A stretch of 9,792 nucleotides of DNA from NCBI GenBank assembly GCA_049964535.1, contig JBMFXG010000097.1, forward strand, positions 1 through 9,792, read 5' to 3'. The position numbers were made by a program, and so were the translations under genes. Each line of letters opens with the position of its first letter. Within the stretch, counting starts at the first letter, position 1. Positions 1-6,172 of the stretch are shown piece after piece. Source of the stretch: JAJYZP01 sp049964535. GTDB taxonomy: Bacteria > Actinomycetota > Acidimicrobiia > Acidimicrobiales > Acidimicrobiaceae. A model generated the notes under the pieces. It saw only the letters and a program-made list of their open reading frames with translations. It was not told the DNA's origin and searched no databases.

Positions 1-983
1 GCACTTCGCATCTCATCCGTTGCATCCGATACCGCTCCAGCGTTACCAACGAGCTGATCGGTAGAGGCAGCAACAAGTTCCGCCCTCTCGGAGGTCTCTG
101 TCGCAAGGGAAGCGAGACCATCTGCCAGCCCTCCCAGCTCCAAAGAACGGCCATTGAGTGACTCCACGCTACCAGCGATCGCCCCAACGGCCCCTAACAT
201 TCGAGAACGGAAACCATTGAAGGAGGTCGCCAAAGCCCCAAACTCATCTTTTGAGGTGACCGGTAGCTCAGAGGTGAAGTCGGCCCGCCCCGAGGCGAGG
301 TCTTCAAGCAGTGAACCAAGTTTGTCAAGGGGACGAAGAACGCTCTGGCGGAAGGCCAGCGCGAGGCCGACCAGGAGCGCCACCATGAGCATAGCGATTA
401 ACGTGCTCATGAGCTGAACCGTACCTTGATTGGAGATTACTGCACTCAACTGCGCACTTGAGGCCTGCGTCGTCACCTTTTGGAGCTGTGCGATAGCTGG
501 CATAATGTCGTTCGAAGGCACAATATTGCCAACGGTTTGAATGTACGAAGCCTTGGCAAGATTGCCTGCGAGAACGTTCTGATGAACCTGGAGAGCAAAG
601 CCCGTATATGAAGTGACGTCGCGCTGCACCCGTCCCACGAGTCCTTTAAGCGCAGGAATCTGCGCCTCAAAACCCCTTAAACTGTGTAGCTCCCGCTCGA
701 GCTGCGTCTCTGCGGCCATGGCCTGACCGTAGGTCGTAGTGATCAAGGCGTGCGATTTAGGAGACGCTATCGCAACCAGCACGTACATGTTCATCTGGTC
801 GTCGTAGGTGTAGAACTGAGTGACCAAGTCGTTCGCCATCATCGACGCAGGGCGATACACCGTGGAGTAACGGTGAACTTGACTCTTCGAACTCGACGAG
901 ACCGAGAACAATACCAATGACCCCAAAACTACTACCAGTCCAATAACCAGAAATGCTACTGTCGCCTTCCGGGCAAGCTTCAT
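1..983 (-). CDS. Methyl-accepting chemotaxis protein, 3' end cut by the window edge
   Basis: A transmembrane chemoreceptor: its outer domain senses a ligand and its cytoplasmic helices control CheA through CheW. The frame opens with ATG at 983 and runs without a stop to the left edge, giving 327 visible codons. Residues 8-28 form a first membrane helix. Residues 29-188 are an extracytoplasmic, mostly helical sensor, including DDQMNMYVLVA near 61-71. A second membrane helix lies at 190-212. A HAMP linker spans about 211-264, with the usual RPLDKL at its start and KDEFGAL near its second helix. The Ala/Ser/Glu-rich signalling coiled coil follows from 265 to the cut. The highly conserved hairpin tip and the methylation helices are outside the window. 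The start is supported by AAAGGAGG four bases upstream. No che gene is adjacent here. The receptor class is clear; the ligand cannot be read from the sequence. Confidence 0.95.
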   Translation of the reverse strand, partial: MKLARKATVAFLVIGLVVVLGSLVLFSVSSSSKSQVHRYSTVYRPASMMANDLVTQFYTYDDQMNMYVLVAIASPKSHALITTTYGQAMAAETQLERELHSLRGFEAQIPALKGLVGRVQRDVTSYTGFALQVHQNVLAGNLAKASYIQTVGNIVPSNDIMPAIAQLQKVTTQASSAQLSAVISNQGTVQLMSTLIAMLMVALLVGLALAFRQSVLRPLDKLGSLLEDLASGRADFTSELPVTSKDEFGALATSFNGFRSRMLGAVGAIAGSVESLNGRSLELGGLADGLASLATETSERAELVAASTDQLVGNAGAVSDATDEMRS

Positions 984-1323
984 CGGTCCTCCTTTACCTT
1001 GCTCCTTCTATCGACCGACTAGGTAGAGAGTTGAGTGTCTTGTGAAGCGACCATGTCGATGAGTCCATCGTCTCAAGACGAGTTTCTACACTGACGCAAC
1101 GTCGACGAGCTTAGGTACGCCGTAAGAGAGCAACCCGCCCAAGAGTCTATGACGCTGCTACTCGTCTCTCTCAGCGATGTGGTATGGGAAACGAACACGG
1201 CAGTAACGTTCTCCGTGCCGTCTAGGAGATCTCGTACAATCTGGATCATCAGCAGTGACGTGCTGAAGCAGAGTTCAATTCGTTGAGCGCAGCTCCAGAA
1301 CCACCCTCTGTCGTTGGGTCCTA
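984..1323. other. 340-base stretch without a convincing gene
   Basis: This lies between the chemoreceptor start and the GalT-like stop, both on the minus strand, so it should hold the chemoreceptor promoter and possibly a terminator for the GalT-like unit. I cannot identify a convincing -35/-10 pair or a hairpin followed by a T-run. Small inverted repeats are present: CGTCT/AGACG at 1069-1080 with a two-base loop, and ACGGCA/TGCCGT at 1197-1202 and 1216-1221 with a 13-base loop. A minus-strand frame across about 1073-1350 has no stop; it is discussed with the 11-base repeat. A possible 58-codon reading frame inside it (ATG at 1249, TGA at 1073-1075) has no ribosome binding site, so I do not call it a gene. 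Confidence 0.6.
988..995 (-). promoter_or_regulatory. Strong Shine-Dalgarno site of the chemoreceptor gene
   Basis: On the minus strand this reads AAAGGAGG and ends four bases before the ATG at 983. It is close to the ideal anti-16S sequence and fixes the chemoreceptor start. Confidence 0.8.
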
Positions 1324-2376
1324 CTAGGGGGTCTTCAGTTCGTCGAAGCGAGGTCGAAGCGAGGTCGCCCAGATTTCAGGTGAGGTATCGATCATGGTCT
1401 CCGACGCTAACTTCTCGAAGTAGGTCACATCGCTTCGATAGTACGGCTCGACCGGAGCCCTCGAAACGATCTTGAAACAGAGCTCAAATCCCCGATCGGT
1501 TGCATCGGGACCCCCGCCTTGCAGGGTGAAGTTGAAGGCGCTGAGATTTGCGGCATCGTAGGCGTGAAGTACCTCCTCGAGCCCAACTGCCAGGTCCTCC
1601 ACGACTGTGTGATCGACCTGAGTGAGATCTCCCCGTCCCGCTACGACACCCCAGACCTCATGAAACCCGGTCGGTGCAAACGGCGTCAACCACGTGACCG
1701 AGCCGGTCGTACCGACGAAGCGATCACCGTCACGCTCTTGTTCAACCAGTGCGGAGAGGTATGGCACTCCATGCTCTGCTAGGAATCGCTCCGAAGCCAC
1801 TAACCGCTGACGCTGGCTAGTCAGTGGAACGACGTCGTGAGAGGATTGCAAGTGAGGATGAACGAGCGACGAGCCAGAAGAGGGCAGGTAGTTGGCACTG
1901 ATCGAAGAGTAAAACAGTCGTTGGTCGCTCCTACGAACGGCTCGACAGTGGAGCAGCATACCCTCAAAGGCGTCCGTCAGCGTCGAACGATTGAACTCGC
2001 CGAGGGAGATGAAGTGACGCTCTGTGTCGTAGATACCAACTGCAGAACTCGTAGAGTAAGCCAAAATATTGGGCACGACCACGGCTTTGCCGACTCTGAT
2101 CTTCCCTTCGGGGACGATCTCTCGAGGGAAGGCCGCCGTAGCACTCTCAACGTTCTCACGACAGAACGGACAGAATCCCCCACGCTCAGTTAGAGGGGTG
2201 AGGTCTGCTCGCTCCGATGGGTTTAACTTCGACCCCGAGATGATGCGAGTCGATGTTCCAAGGAGAGGATCCACGCGATAGCGAAGATCGACTTTGACCA
2301 TTGCACCAGCTTGGGAGATATCTGGCACAAACGCTTCGAGGTCAACCTCTTCCATCTCAATATTGACTCTCACCAC
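1324..2376 (-). CDS. GalT-like hexose-1-phosphate nucleotidyltransferase (HIT superfamily)
   Basis: Enzymes of this family move a nucleotidyl group between a nucleotide sugar and a sugar 1-phosphate through a covalent nucleotidyl-histidine, as in the Leloir pathway. At 350 residues it is close to E. coli GalT length. A CPFC zinc pair sits at 69 and 72 and His121 may be a further ligand. The active-site motif is HPHLQ at 173-177; by comparison with E. coli (His164, His166, Gln168), His173 would bind zinc, His175 would be the nucleophile and Gln177 supports it. The C-terminal HIT-like half covers about 205-340. The canonical motif is HPHGQ, so Leu replaces Gly. Two consecutive GTG codons (2376 and 2373) compete as start; the family domain begins only near residue 28. 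No galK or galE is nearby, so the sugar and nucleotide are uncertain. The gene follows the ZapE-like gene by 50 bases and probably shares its mRNA. It ends in tandem TAG codons. Confidence 0.85.
   Translation of the reverse strand: MVRVNIEMEEVDLEAFVPDISQAGAMVKVDLRYRVDPLLGTSTRIISGSKLNPSERADLTPLTERGGFCPFCRENVESATAAFPREIVPEGKIRVGKAVVVPNILAYSTSSAVGIYDTERHFISLGEFNRSTLTDAFEGMLLHCRAVRRSDQRLFYSSISANYLPSSGSSLVHPHLQSSHDVVPLTSQRQRLVASERFLAEHGVPYLSALVEQERDGDRFVGTTGSVTWLTPFAPTGFHEVWGVVAGRGDLTQVDHTVVEDLAVGLEEVLHAYDAANLSAFNFTLQGGGPDATDRGFELCFKIVSRAPVEPYYRSDVTYFEKLASETMIDTSPEIWATSLRPRFDELKTP
1342..1367. repeat. 11-base tandem repeat in the 3' end of the GalT-like gene
   Basis: GTCGAAGCGAG occurs at 1342-1352 and 1353-1363, followed by a partial third copy GTCG at 1364-1367 (plus strand). 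It encodes part of the last dozen residues (TSLRPRFDEL) of the GalT-like protein. The unit is not a multiple of three, so gain or loss of one copy changes the reading frame of the C-terminus. Confidence 0.9.
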
Positions 2377-2379
2377 AAA

Positions 2380-2386
2380 CTCCTCC
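2380..2386 (-). promoter_or_regulatory. Shine-Dalgarno site of the GalT-like gene
   Basis: The minus strand reads GGAGGAG here, then TTT, then GTG GTG. The gap is three bases to the first GTG (2376) and six to the second (2373). The second gives the more usual spacing, so the mature protein may begin one residue later than annotated. Confidence 0.7.
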
Positions 2387-2426
2387 CGCTACCCGACACA
2401 GGCCAATACCGAACTCGATCCTAGGC

Positions 2427-3488
2427 TCACTCGGTGTCCACTAACTCACGGCCTTCCGTAGTGATCGCGACGAGCCTGGAAAGTGACCTACCATACTTCA
2501 TGCGAAATCCCCCACCGAGGAAGCTCGGGGGATAGAGTTCCCCAAGAGTGCAACCCTCCAAGAGGGTAGAGACTCCGCAATCGTAGAGCCGATCAACAAA
2601 ACTGACAAACCTCAAGGCCTGATACTGATCGTTGAAGGTCCGCAGATGCGTGATACCCAGAAACCGAACACCCTCGAGCAGCGCACGGTAGAGCGCTGGG
2701 TGCACTCGGGCCAAGAGTGCATTGAGCTCTGAGAACTCAATGCACTCGCCCCCGGCTCTCTGCGCAAGTTCTCGAACGGTAGCCGCATCGAACGGTGACG
2801 ACAGGCCAACGTCAAAGTTCCGCTGACGAAAGTCGGAACCCTCAAGGTGAAGGACCTCAAAGCTCGACCGAAGTTGTCCGATCTCTCGCTGAAAGTCCTC
2901 GGCTGCGAAGCGGCCGACACCGAGACGATCCGGAAGTGTGTTCGAGGTTGTCGCTATGTGCACCCCACCGTCGATCAGAGACCGACAGAGATTTGCGACA
3001 AGGACCGTATCGCCGGGATCATCGAGTTCAAATTCGTCGATTGCCACGAGACGACGGGCACTCAGGAACCTCCTTGCGACGTCAAAGCCCACAACTCCCA
3101 CAAAAGCCGTGAGATCAGAGAAGGAGAGATACGCCTTCGGTACCTCAACTGCGTTGAAGAGAGCGACCAAAAGATGGGTCTTCCCGACGCCAAACCCACC
3201 GTCGAGGTAGACCGAACCCAACTCCTCAACTGCCTGGACCTTCCGTCCCCGTCGAAGTAGGCCTGCTTTACTCCGATGAGCAGGGGGTATCGAACTCTCA
3301 ATCTGTCGCGCCAGGTGTTGGAGTCGGTCAACTACTTCGAGTTGAGAGGGAAACTCCGCAAGTGGATGGAAGTTCTCAAAGTTTTGATTGAGCCACCGAG
3401 AGGGAGGAGTCATTGCGGCGACCATCTCCTCAGCGGATTGGGTCGGTGTCCGCTCAGAGAGGGGAGGAAGGCGGTCCGCTATCATCAC
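2427..3488 (-). CDS. zapE: ZapE/AFG1-family P-loop ATPase
   Basis: The family includes bacterial ZapE, tied to FtsZ-ring function under stress, and mitochondrial AFG1/LACE1, linked to inner-membrane protein turnover. The 353 residues have the family order: N-terminal helices with WLNQNF near 32-37, Walker A GGFGVGKTH at 97-105, Walker B RLVAIDEFELDD at 146-157 (the family's DEF signature), a TTSNTLPDRL sensor region at 180-189, and FVSFVDRLYDCGV at 294-306 in the C-terminal lid. No membrane segment is visible, so it is probably cytosolic. The first codon is GTG at 3488, with ATG directly after it; the ATG is at least as plausible, and neither has a clear ribosome binding site. The gene is divergent from the RibD-type reductase with a 75-base gap, the same arrangement I recall for Rv2670c and Rv2671. 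The GalT-like gene is downstream. Family assignment is firm; a division role in this organism is inferred. Confidence 0.9.
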   Translation of the reverse strand: MMIADRLPPLSERTPTQSAEEMVAAMTPPSRWLNQNFENFHPLAEFPSQLEVVDRLQHLARQIESSIPPAHRSKAGLLRRGRKVQAVEELGSVYLDGGFGVGKTHLLVALFNAVEVPKAYLSFSDLTAFVGVVGFDVARRFLSARRLVAIDEFELDDPGDTVLVANLCRSLIDGGVHIATTSNTLPDRLGVGRFAAEDFQREIGQLRSSFEVLHLEGSDFRQRNFDVGLSSPFDAATVRELAQRAGGECIEFSELNALLARVHPALYRALLEGVRFLGITHLRTFNDQYQALRFVSFVDRLYDCGVSTLLEGCTLGELYPPSFLGGGFRMKYGRSLSRLVAITTEGRELVDTE

Positions 3489-3563
3489 TGTTCACGGTAG
3501 CGTCACAGTAGTGATCCCCAAGCAAACCAGCAACGGACCGATTCAGCGCCTTCCACCGCCGCA

Positions 3564-4415
3564 GTGGCCAACACCTTCGACACCCAATTACGGAGACTGG
3601 AAACAGTGAATCGTCTGCGAGATCTCGACGATGAAGAGCTCGACCTGACGACCCTCGAAGAACACTATCCATCGCAGCCACTGCTTCGAGGCGTTCGAGT
3701 GAACATGGCGTGCTCGCTCGATGGCGTGATCGCACTCGATGGTCGATCGCAAGCGCTCTCAGGGAGGCTTGATAAGGTGATCTTTCGCTTTCTGCGTTCC
3801 ACTGCAACTGCAATCGTGGTTGGGGCAGGCACAGCTAAGGCTGAGCGCTATGGTCCAGTAGCGATAGCGACCCCGTTTGCGCTCCACCGAGCCAAGATCG
3901 AAGGAGTTGCGCCTTCGCCACCGCTCGTGATCATCGGAACGTACCGAGAGCAAGACCTCAGCTGGCTCGAACGACTCCGGGACCCGTCAAATCCAACCCA
4001 CATCGCCCTCTATGGCATGAGCTCCACAAGAAACCTCGGCGAGGGTCTCATCAACGACGCTCGCGACTTTGACCTTCAAACACCGGTTCCACTCGTCTCC
4101 CACTTGCTCAATAATGCTCCTTCACCTATCCTCTGTGAGGGAGGGCCGGGTCTCCTCACGACACTCATCAACGCGGGCCTCGTCGAAGAGATCTGCCTAT
4201 CGCAGTCGCATCTCTTTGCAGGACGAAGTAGCGCCGTGCTTCTCAACGACCTTGACTCCGGGCCGATCCACCTAGCGCTCCAAGCCAGACTCGAGTCAAC
4301 GACACACACTTTCACTCGCCTCACCATTGAGGACCGAGATCCAAGGCGAGCATCAGAGAGATCGATAACGCTCGGTGATATCCCGGCAGGCCCACTCGCA
4401 GACACCTCAATTTAA
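3564..4415 (+). CDS. RibD C-terminal-domain (pyrimidine reductase-like) protein, Rv2671 type
   Basis: The fold is that of the reductase half of RibD, related to dihydrofolate reductase and using NAD(P)H. The deaminase half and its zinc motifs are absent, so this is not a bifunctional RibD. Visible motifs are VRVNMACSLDGVIALDGRS at 44-62, where substrate and cofactor meet, the glycine-rich VVGAGTAKAERYGP at 85-98, and CEGGPGLLTTLINAGLVEEI at 191-210, the family's C-terminal cofactor-binding signature. The 283-residue length fits actinobacterial single-domain members. In M. tuberculosis the related Rv2671 is known to act as a substitute dihydrofolate reductase when overproduced, so folate reduction is as plausible as riboflavin synthesis. 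The start is uncertain: GTG at 3564 has no good ribosome binding site, and GTG at 3606, after GGAAACA, would still keep the whole domain. It leads a probable operon with the next gene, 29 bases away. Confidence 0.88.
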   Translation: MANTFDTQLRRLETVNRLRDLDDEELDLTTLEEHYPSQPLLRGVRVNMACSLDGVIALDGRSQALSGRLDKVIFRFLRSTATAIVVGAGTAKAERYGPVAIATPFALHRAKIEGVAPSPPLVIIGTYREQDLSWLERLRDPSNPTHIALYGMSSTRNLGEGLINDARDFDLQTPVPLVSHLLNNAPSPILCEGGPGLLTTLINAGLVEEICLSQSHLFAGRSSAVLLNDLDSGPIHLALQARLESTTHTFTRLTIEDRDPRRASERSITLGDIPAGPLADTSI

Positions 4416-4433
4416 ACACTGGTAGTTCAACAC

Positions 4434-4438
4434 AGGAG
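4434..4438 (+). promoter_or_regulatory. Shine-Dalgarno site that fixes a TTG start
   Basis: AGGAG ends six bases before TTG at 4445-4447. No ATG or GTG is at a suitable distance; the next in-frame ATG is 12 codons downstream. The site therefore supports the rare TTG as the real start. Confidence 0.7.
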
Positions 4439-4444
4439 AAGACA

Positions 4445-5026
4445 TTGATTCGACGCCGACGACCACTAAGCCACGAGGAGATGCACAAACGTCTCCAAGA
4501 AGTTCAGACCGAGCTCGAGTCATATCTCGAACCGATCCCTTCCAATCTCGACGACGGCATCGTCCTCAACGGAATGCTAACCGCTACCGATCTCTACGAG
4601 CGACTCGATGCTCCGCAAGGGTGGTCTCTCCGCGGATTCTGTGACCTAGTTGGCGGTTTCGCTCTCGGAGATGAACGAGCCTCTTCCTCGCTCACCTTTC
4701 GACGCACTCTCTCGCTCTGCGACATAGGAACGGTCTATGCACGCTTCATCACCGCACACAATAGACCAGTCAATCTCGAATCTGAAAACGATCGCAGCCT
4801 ACTTTTTCAAATACTCGAATCTCCAACGTTTGGCCTGAGCTATCCGCTCGTCGAACACATGGGCCAAAACCTCGCCACGAGAGTGGCCACAGCTCATACT
4901 CGTGGCGAGATTCCAGAACATCTCGAGCTCGATGCCCTCAAGACCGCCGTCCAAAAACTCAACGAGCAGCTCCACGTCGTTGGGTACGATCACCTCTGGA
5001 ACGAAGCATTCTCTGCTCTCCGCTAA
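4445..5026 (+). CDS. Hypothetical protein, 193 residues, unknown family
   Basis: I do not recognise this protein. It begins with a basic stretch (IRRRRPLSHEEMHKRL), continues as amphipathic helix to about residue 32, and has no signal peptide, membrane helix or cysteine-based metal site. It has two cysteines (near residues 66 and 92). The middle (about 40-110) alternates hydrophobic and acidic or arginine residues; the last third, from about 118, looks helical. Overall composition suggests a soluble, mainly helical cytoplasmic protein. The TTG start is supported by AGGAG six bases upstream. Codon use and GC content match the preceding gene, 29 bases upstream on the same strand, so co-transcription with the RibD-type reductase is likely. 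It converges on the LLM oxidoreductase gene. Coding is well supported by length, ribosome binding site and context; function is open. Confidence 0.8.
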   Translation: MIRRRRPLSHEEMHKRLQEVQTELESYLEPIPSNLDDGIVLNGMLTATDLYERLDAPQGWSLRGFCDLVGGFALGDERASSSLTFRRTLSLCDIGTVYARFITAHNRPVNLESENDRSLLFQILESPTFGLSYPLVEHMGQNLATRVATAHTRGEIPEHLELDALKTAVQKLNEQLHVVGYDHLWNEAFSALR

Positions 5027-5122
5027 ATTCTCTCGTGTCCACCGCCCTCGTCACACGGCTCTCATCCGTTACCAAGCACCAACGCGCTCTGCGCTCCTCG
5101 CGCGCCGCAAAGGGGCAAAGGA

Positions 5123-6088
5123 CTAGCGCTTCGCCGACATAGCGGGCGCAACAAGTCGAGCTGCCTCAATCTCATCGATGCCGTAGGGAAGAATTGCGAT
5201 CGCCGCCACATCGACCCCGGCCTGGAAATACTCATTGATACGCTCCCGACACTGATCAGGTGTGCCATGTACGATCAAGTCATCAACGACCTCGTCGCTA
5301 ATTTCGCTCAGAGCAGCCTGACGATCGCCTTGAGCCCACGCTTCCCACATGCCACTGAGCTGCTTCGTCCGACCGAGCCACCGATGAAACTCCGCATAGA
5401 CAGGCACGTTGAGATACGCAGCAATGGACCGACGGGCCAGCTTTCGGACCAAGCTAGCGTCGGATGACGGACAGACGAAGATGCGCGCAACGATCTTCTT
5501 GCCAGACCCTACGACCGGTACTATCTTCGCCGCATCAGCTGGGGAGAGCCAGTTCAAAATCGCGCCATCGGCCTCGCGTCCCGCCAGTTTTAGCATTCCT
5601 TCACGCAAGGCGGCGACGAGAATCTCTGGGGGCCTCTCTGGCACCACTGCTAACCGAAAACCGCTGATCGTAAAGCTCTCGTACTCCGCCACGATCCTCT
5701 CACCACTCCAGGCGGCTCGCAGAAACCGGACAACATCTCGGGTCCGTTGATAAGGACGGGCAAACTCTATTGCATTCCAATTCTCAACGATGACGTTCGA
5801 AGAGCTCCCGATCCCAAGTGAGAATCGACCTGGAGCCAGAGCGGCTAACGACGCAGCCTGCATCGCCAGAGTCGCCGGTCCACGACTGAACGACGACACG
5901 ATTGCGGTCCCGAGCTTCAGCTCTGGGACACACTGGGAAGCTACTACCAGAGGGGTAAAGGCATCGCTACCATCGACCTCGGAGCTCCAGAGCTCCTCGT
6001 ACCCCCACGACCGCAGTGATTCATAGATCTCCCTCTGTTCGTGGAAGGGTTTTGAGGCGAGCGGAATCGTCATGGCATAGGTCGACAT
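5123..6088 (-). CDS. LLM-class (luciferase-like) F420-dependent oxidoreductase
   Basis: A TIM-barrel flavin-type oxidoreductase of the luciferase-like monooxygenase superfamily; actinobacterial relatives use coenzyme F420 for hydride transfer to varied substrates. In the 321 residues, GYEELWSSEVDGSDAFTPL at 29-47 is the early barrel signature, LKLGTAIVSSFSRGPATLA at 58-76 forms the strand-loop typical of the family, and APGRFSLGIGSSSNVIVENW at 85-104 is the glycine-rich segment near the cofactor phosphate. LAGREADGAILNWLS at 168-182 and VHGTPDQCRERINEY near 274-288 complete the C-terminal half. It resembles the F420-dependent Rv3093c-like subfamily as I remember it; the cofactor is therefore inferred. 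ATG at 6088 is used, but its ribosome binding site is poor (only AGGAC touching the ATG); ATG at 6073 (MTIPLAS) is a fair alternative. A hairpin between it and the DUF5719-like gene suggests its own promoter. Substrate unknown. Confidence 0.88.
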   Translation of the reverse strand: MSTYAMTIPLASKPFHEQREIYESLRSWGYEELWSSEVDGSDAFTPLVVASQCVPELKLGTAIVSSFSRGPATLAMQAASLAALAPGRFSLGIGSSSNVIVENWNAIEFARPYQRTRDVVRFLRAAWSGERIVAEYESFTISGFRLAVVPERPPEILVAALREGMLKLAGREADGAILNWLSPADAAKIVPVVGSGKKIVARIFVCPSSDASLVRKLARRSIAAYLNVPVYAEFHRWLGRTKQLSGMWEAWAQGDRQAALSEISDEVVDDLIVHGTPDQCRERINEYFQAGVDVAAIAILPYGIDEIEAARLVAPAMSAKR

Positions 6089-6142
6089 GTCCTGAGCCTA
6101 CCCCTTAACCGGAACACTCGCTCAACACCAAAGCCAAGAGAG

Positions 6143-6169
6143 GTCGACTCCGAAGTCATCGGAGACGAC
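6143..6169 (-). terminator. 27-base inverted repeat, probable terminator of the membrane protein/DUF5719 unit
   Basis: GTCG-A-CTCCGA at 6143-6153 pairs with TCGGAG-A-CGAC at 6159-6169 around the five-base loop AGTCA: ten pairs with one central mismatch. It begins three bases after the DUF5719-like stop (6173-6175, minus strand) and lies before the next minus-strand gene. The bases that follow on the transcribed strand are only mildly T-rich (CTCTCTTGGCTTTGGTGTT) rather than a proper U-tract. The stem is certain; termination is inferred from its position. It could instead be an mRNA 3'-end stabiliser or a protein-binding palindrome near the LLM gene promoter. Confidence 0.55.
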
Positions 6170-6172
6170 GAG

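Noticed and set aside
1197..1221. Hairpin ACGGCA/TGCCGT in the gene-free stretch
   Set aside because: Six pairs with a 13-base loop and no T-run on either side; too weak to call a terminator or an attenuator.
1073..1249. Possible 58-codon minus-strand small gene starting with ATG at 1249
   Set aside because: There is no ribosome binding site and no recognisable motif. The frame is better discussed as a possible lost extension of the GalT-like gene.
1837..2193. Plus-strand open frame of 118 codons inside the GalT-like gene
   Set aside because: Antisense shadow of a gene with clear active-site motifs; composition is Arg/Thr-rich with no family resemblance.
2795..3260. Overlapping plus-strand frames inside the ZapE-like gene
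   Set aside because: Several frames are open at once, as expected opposite a conserved gene; none has a start signal or a plausible protein composition.
3489..3563. Possible ZapE-side promoter TTGCTG and TACTGT with a 17-base spacer on the minus strand
   Set aside because: Each hexamer matches only three of six consensus positions, which is expected by chance in a gap of this size.
5027..5122. Search for a bidirectional terminator between the convergent hypothetical and LLM genes
   Set aside because: Only a five-base stem (CGTGT at 5034-5038 with ACACG at 5053-5057) with a 14-base loop and some GCGC repeats are present; no T-run follows, so a terminator is not supported.
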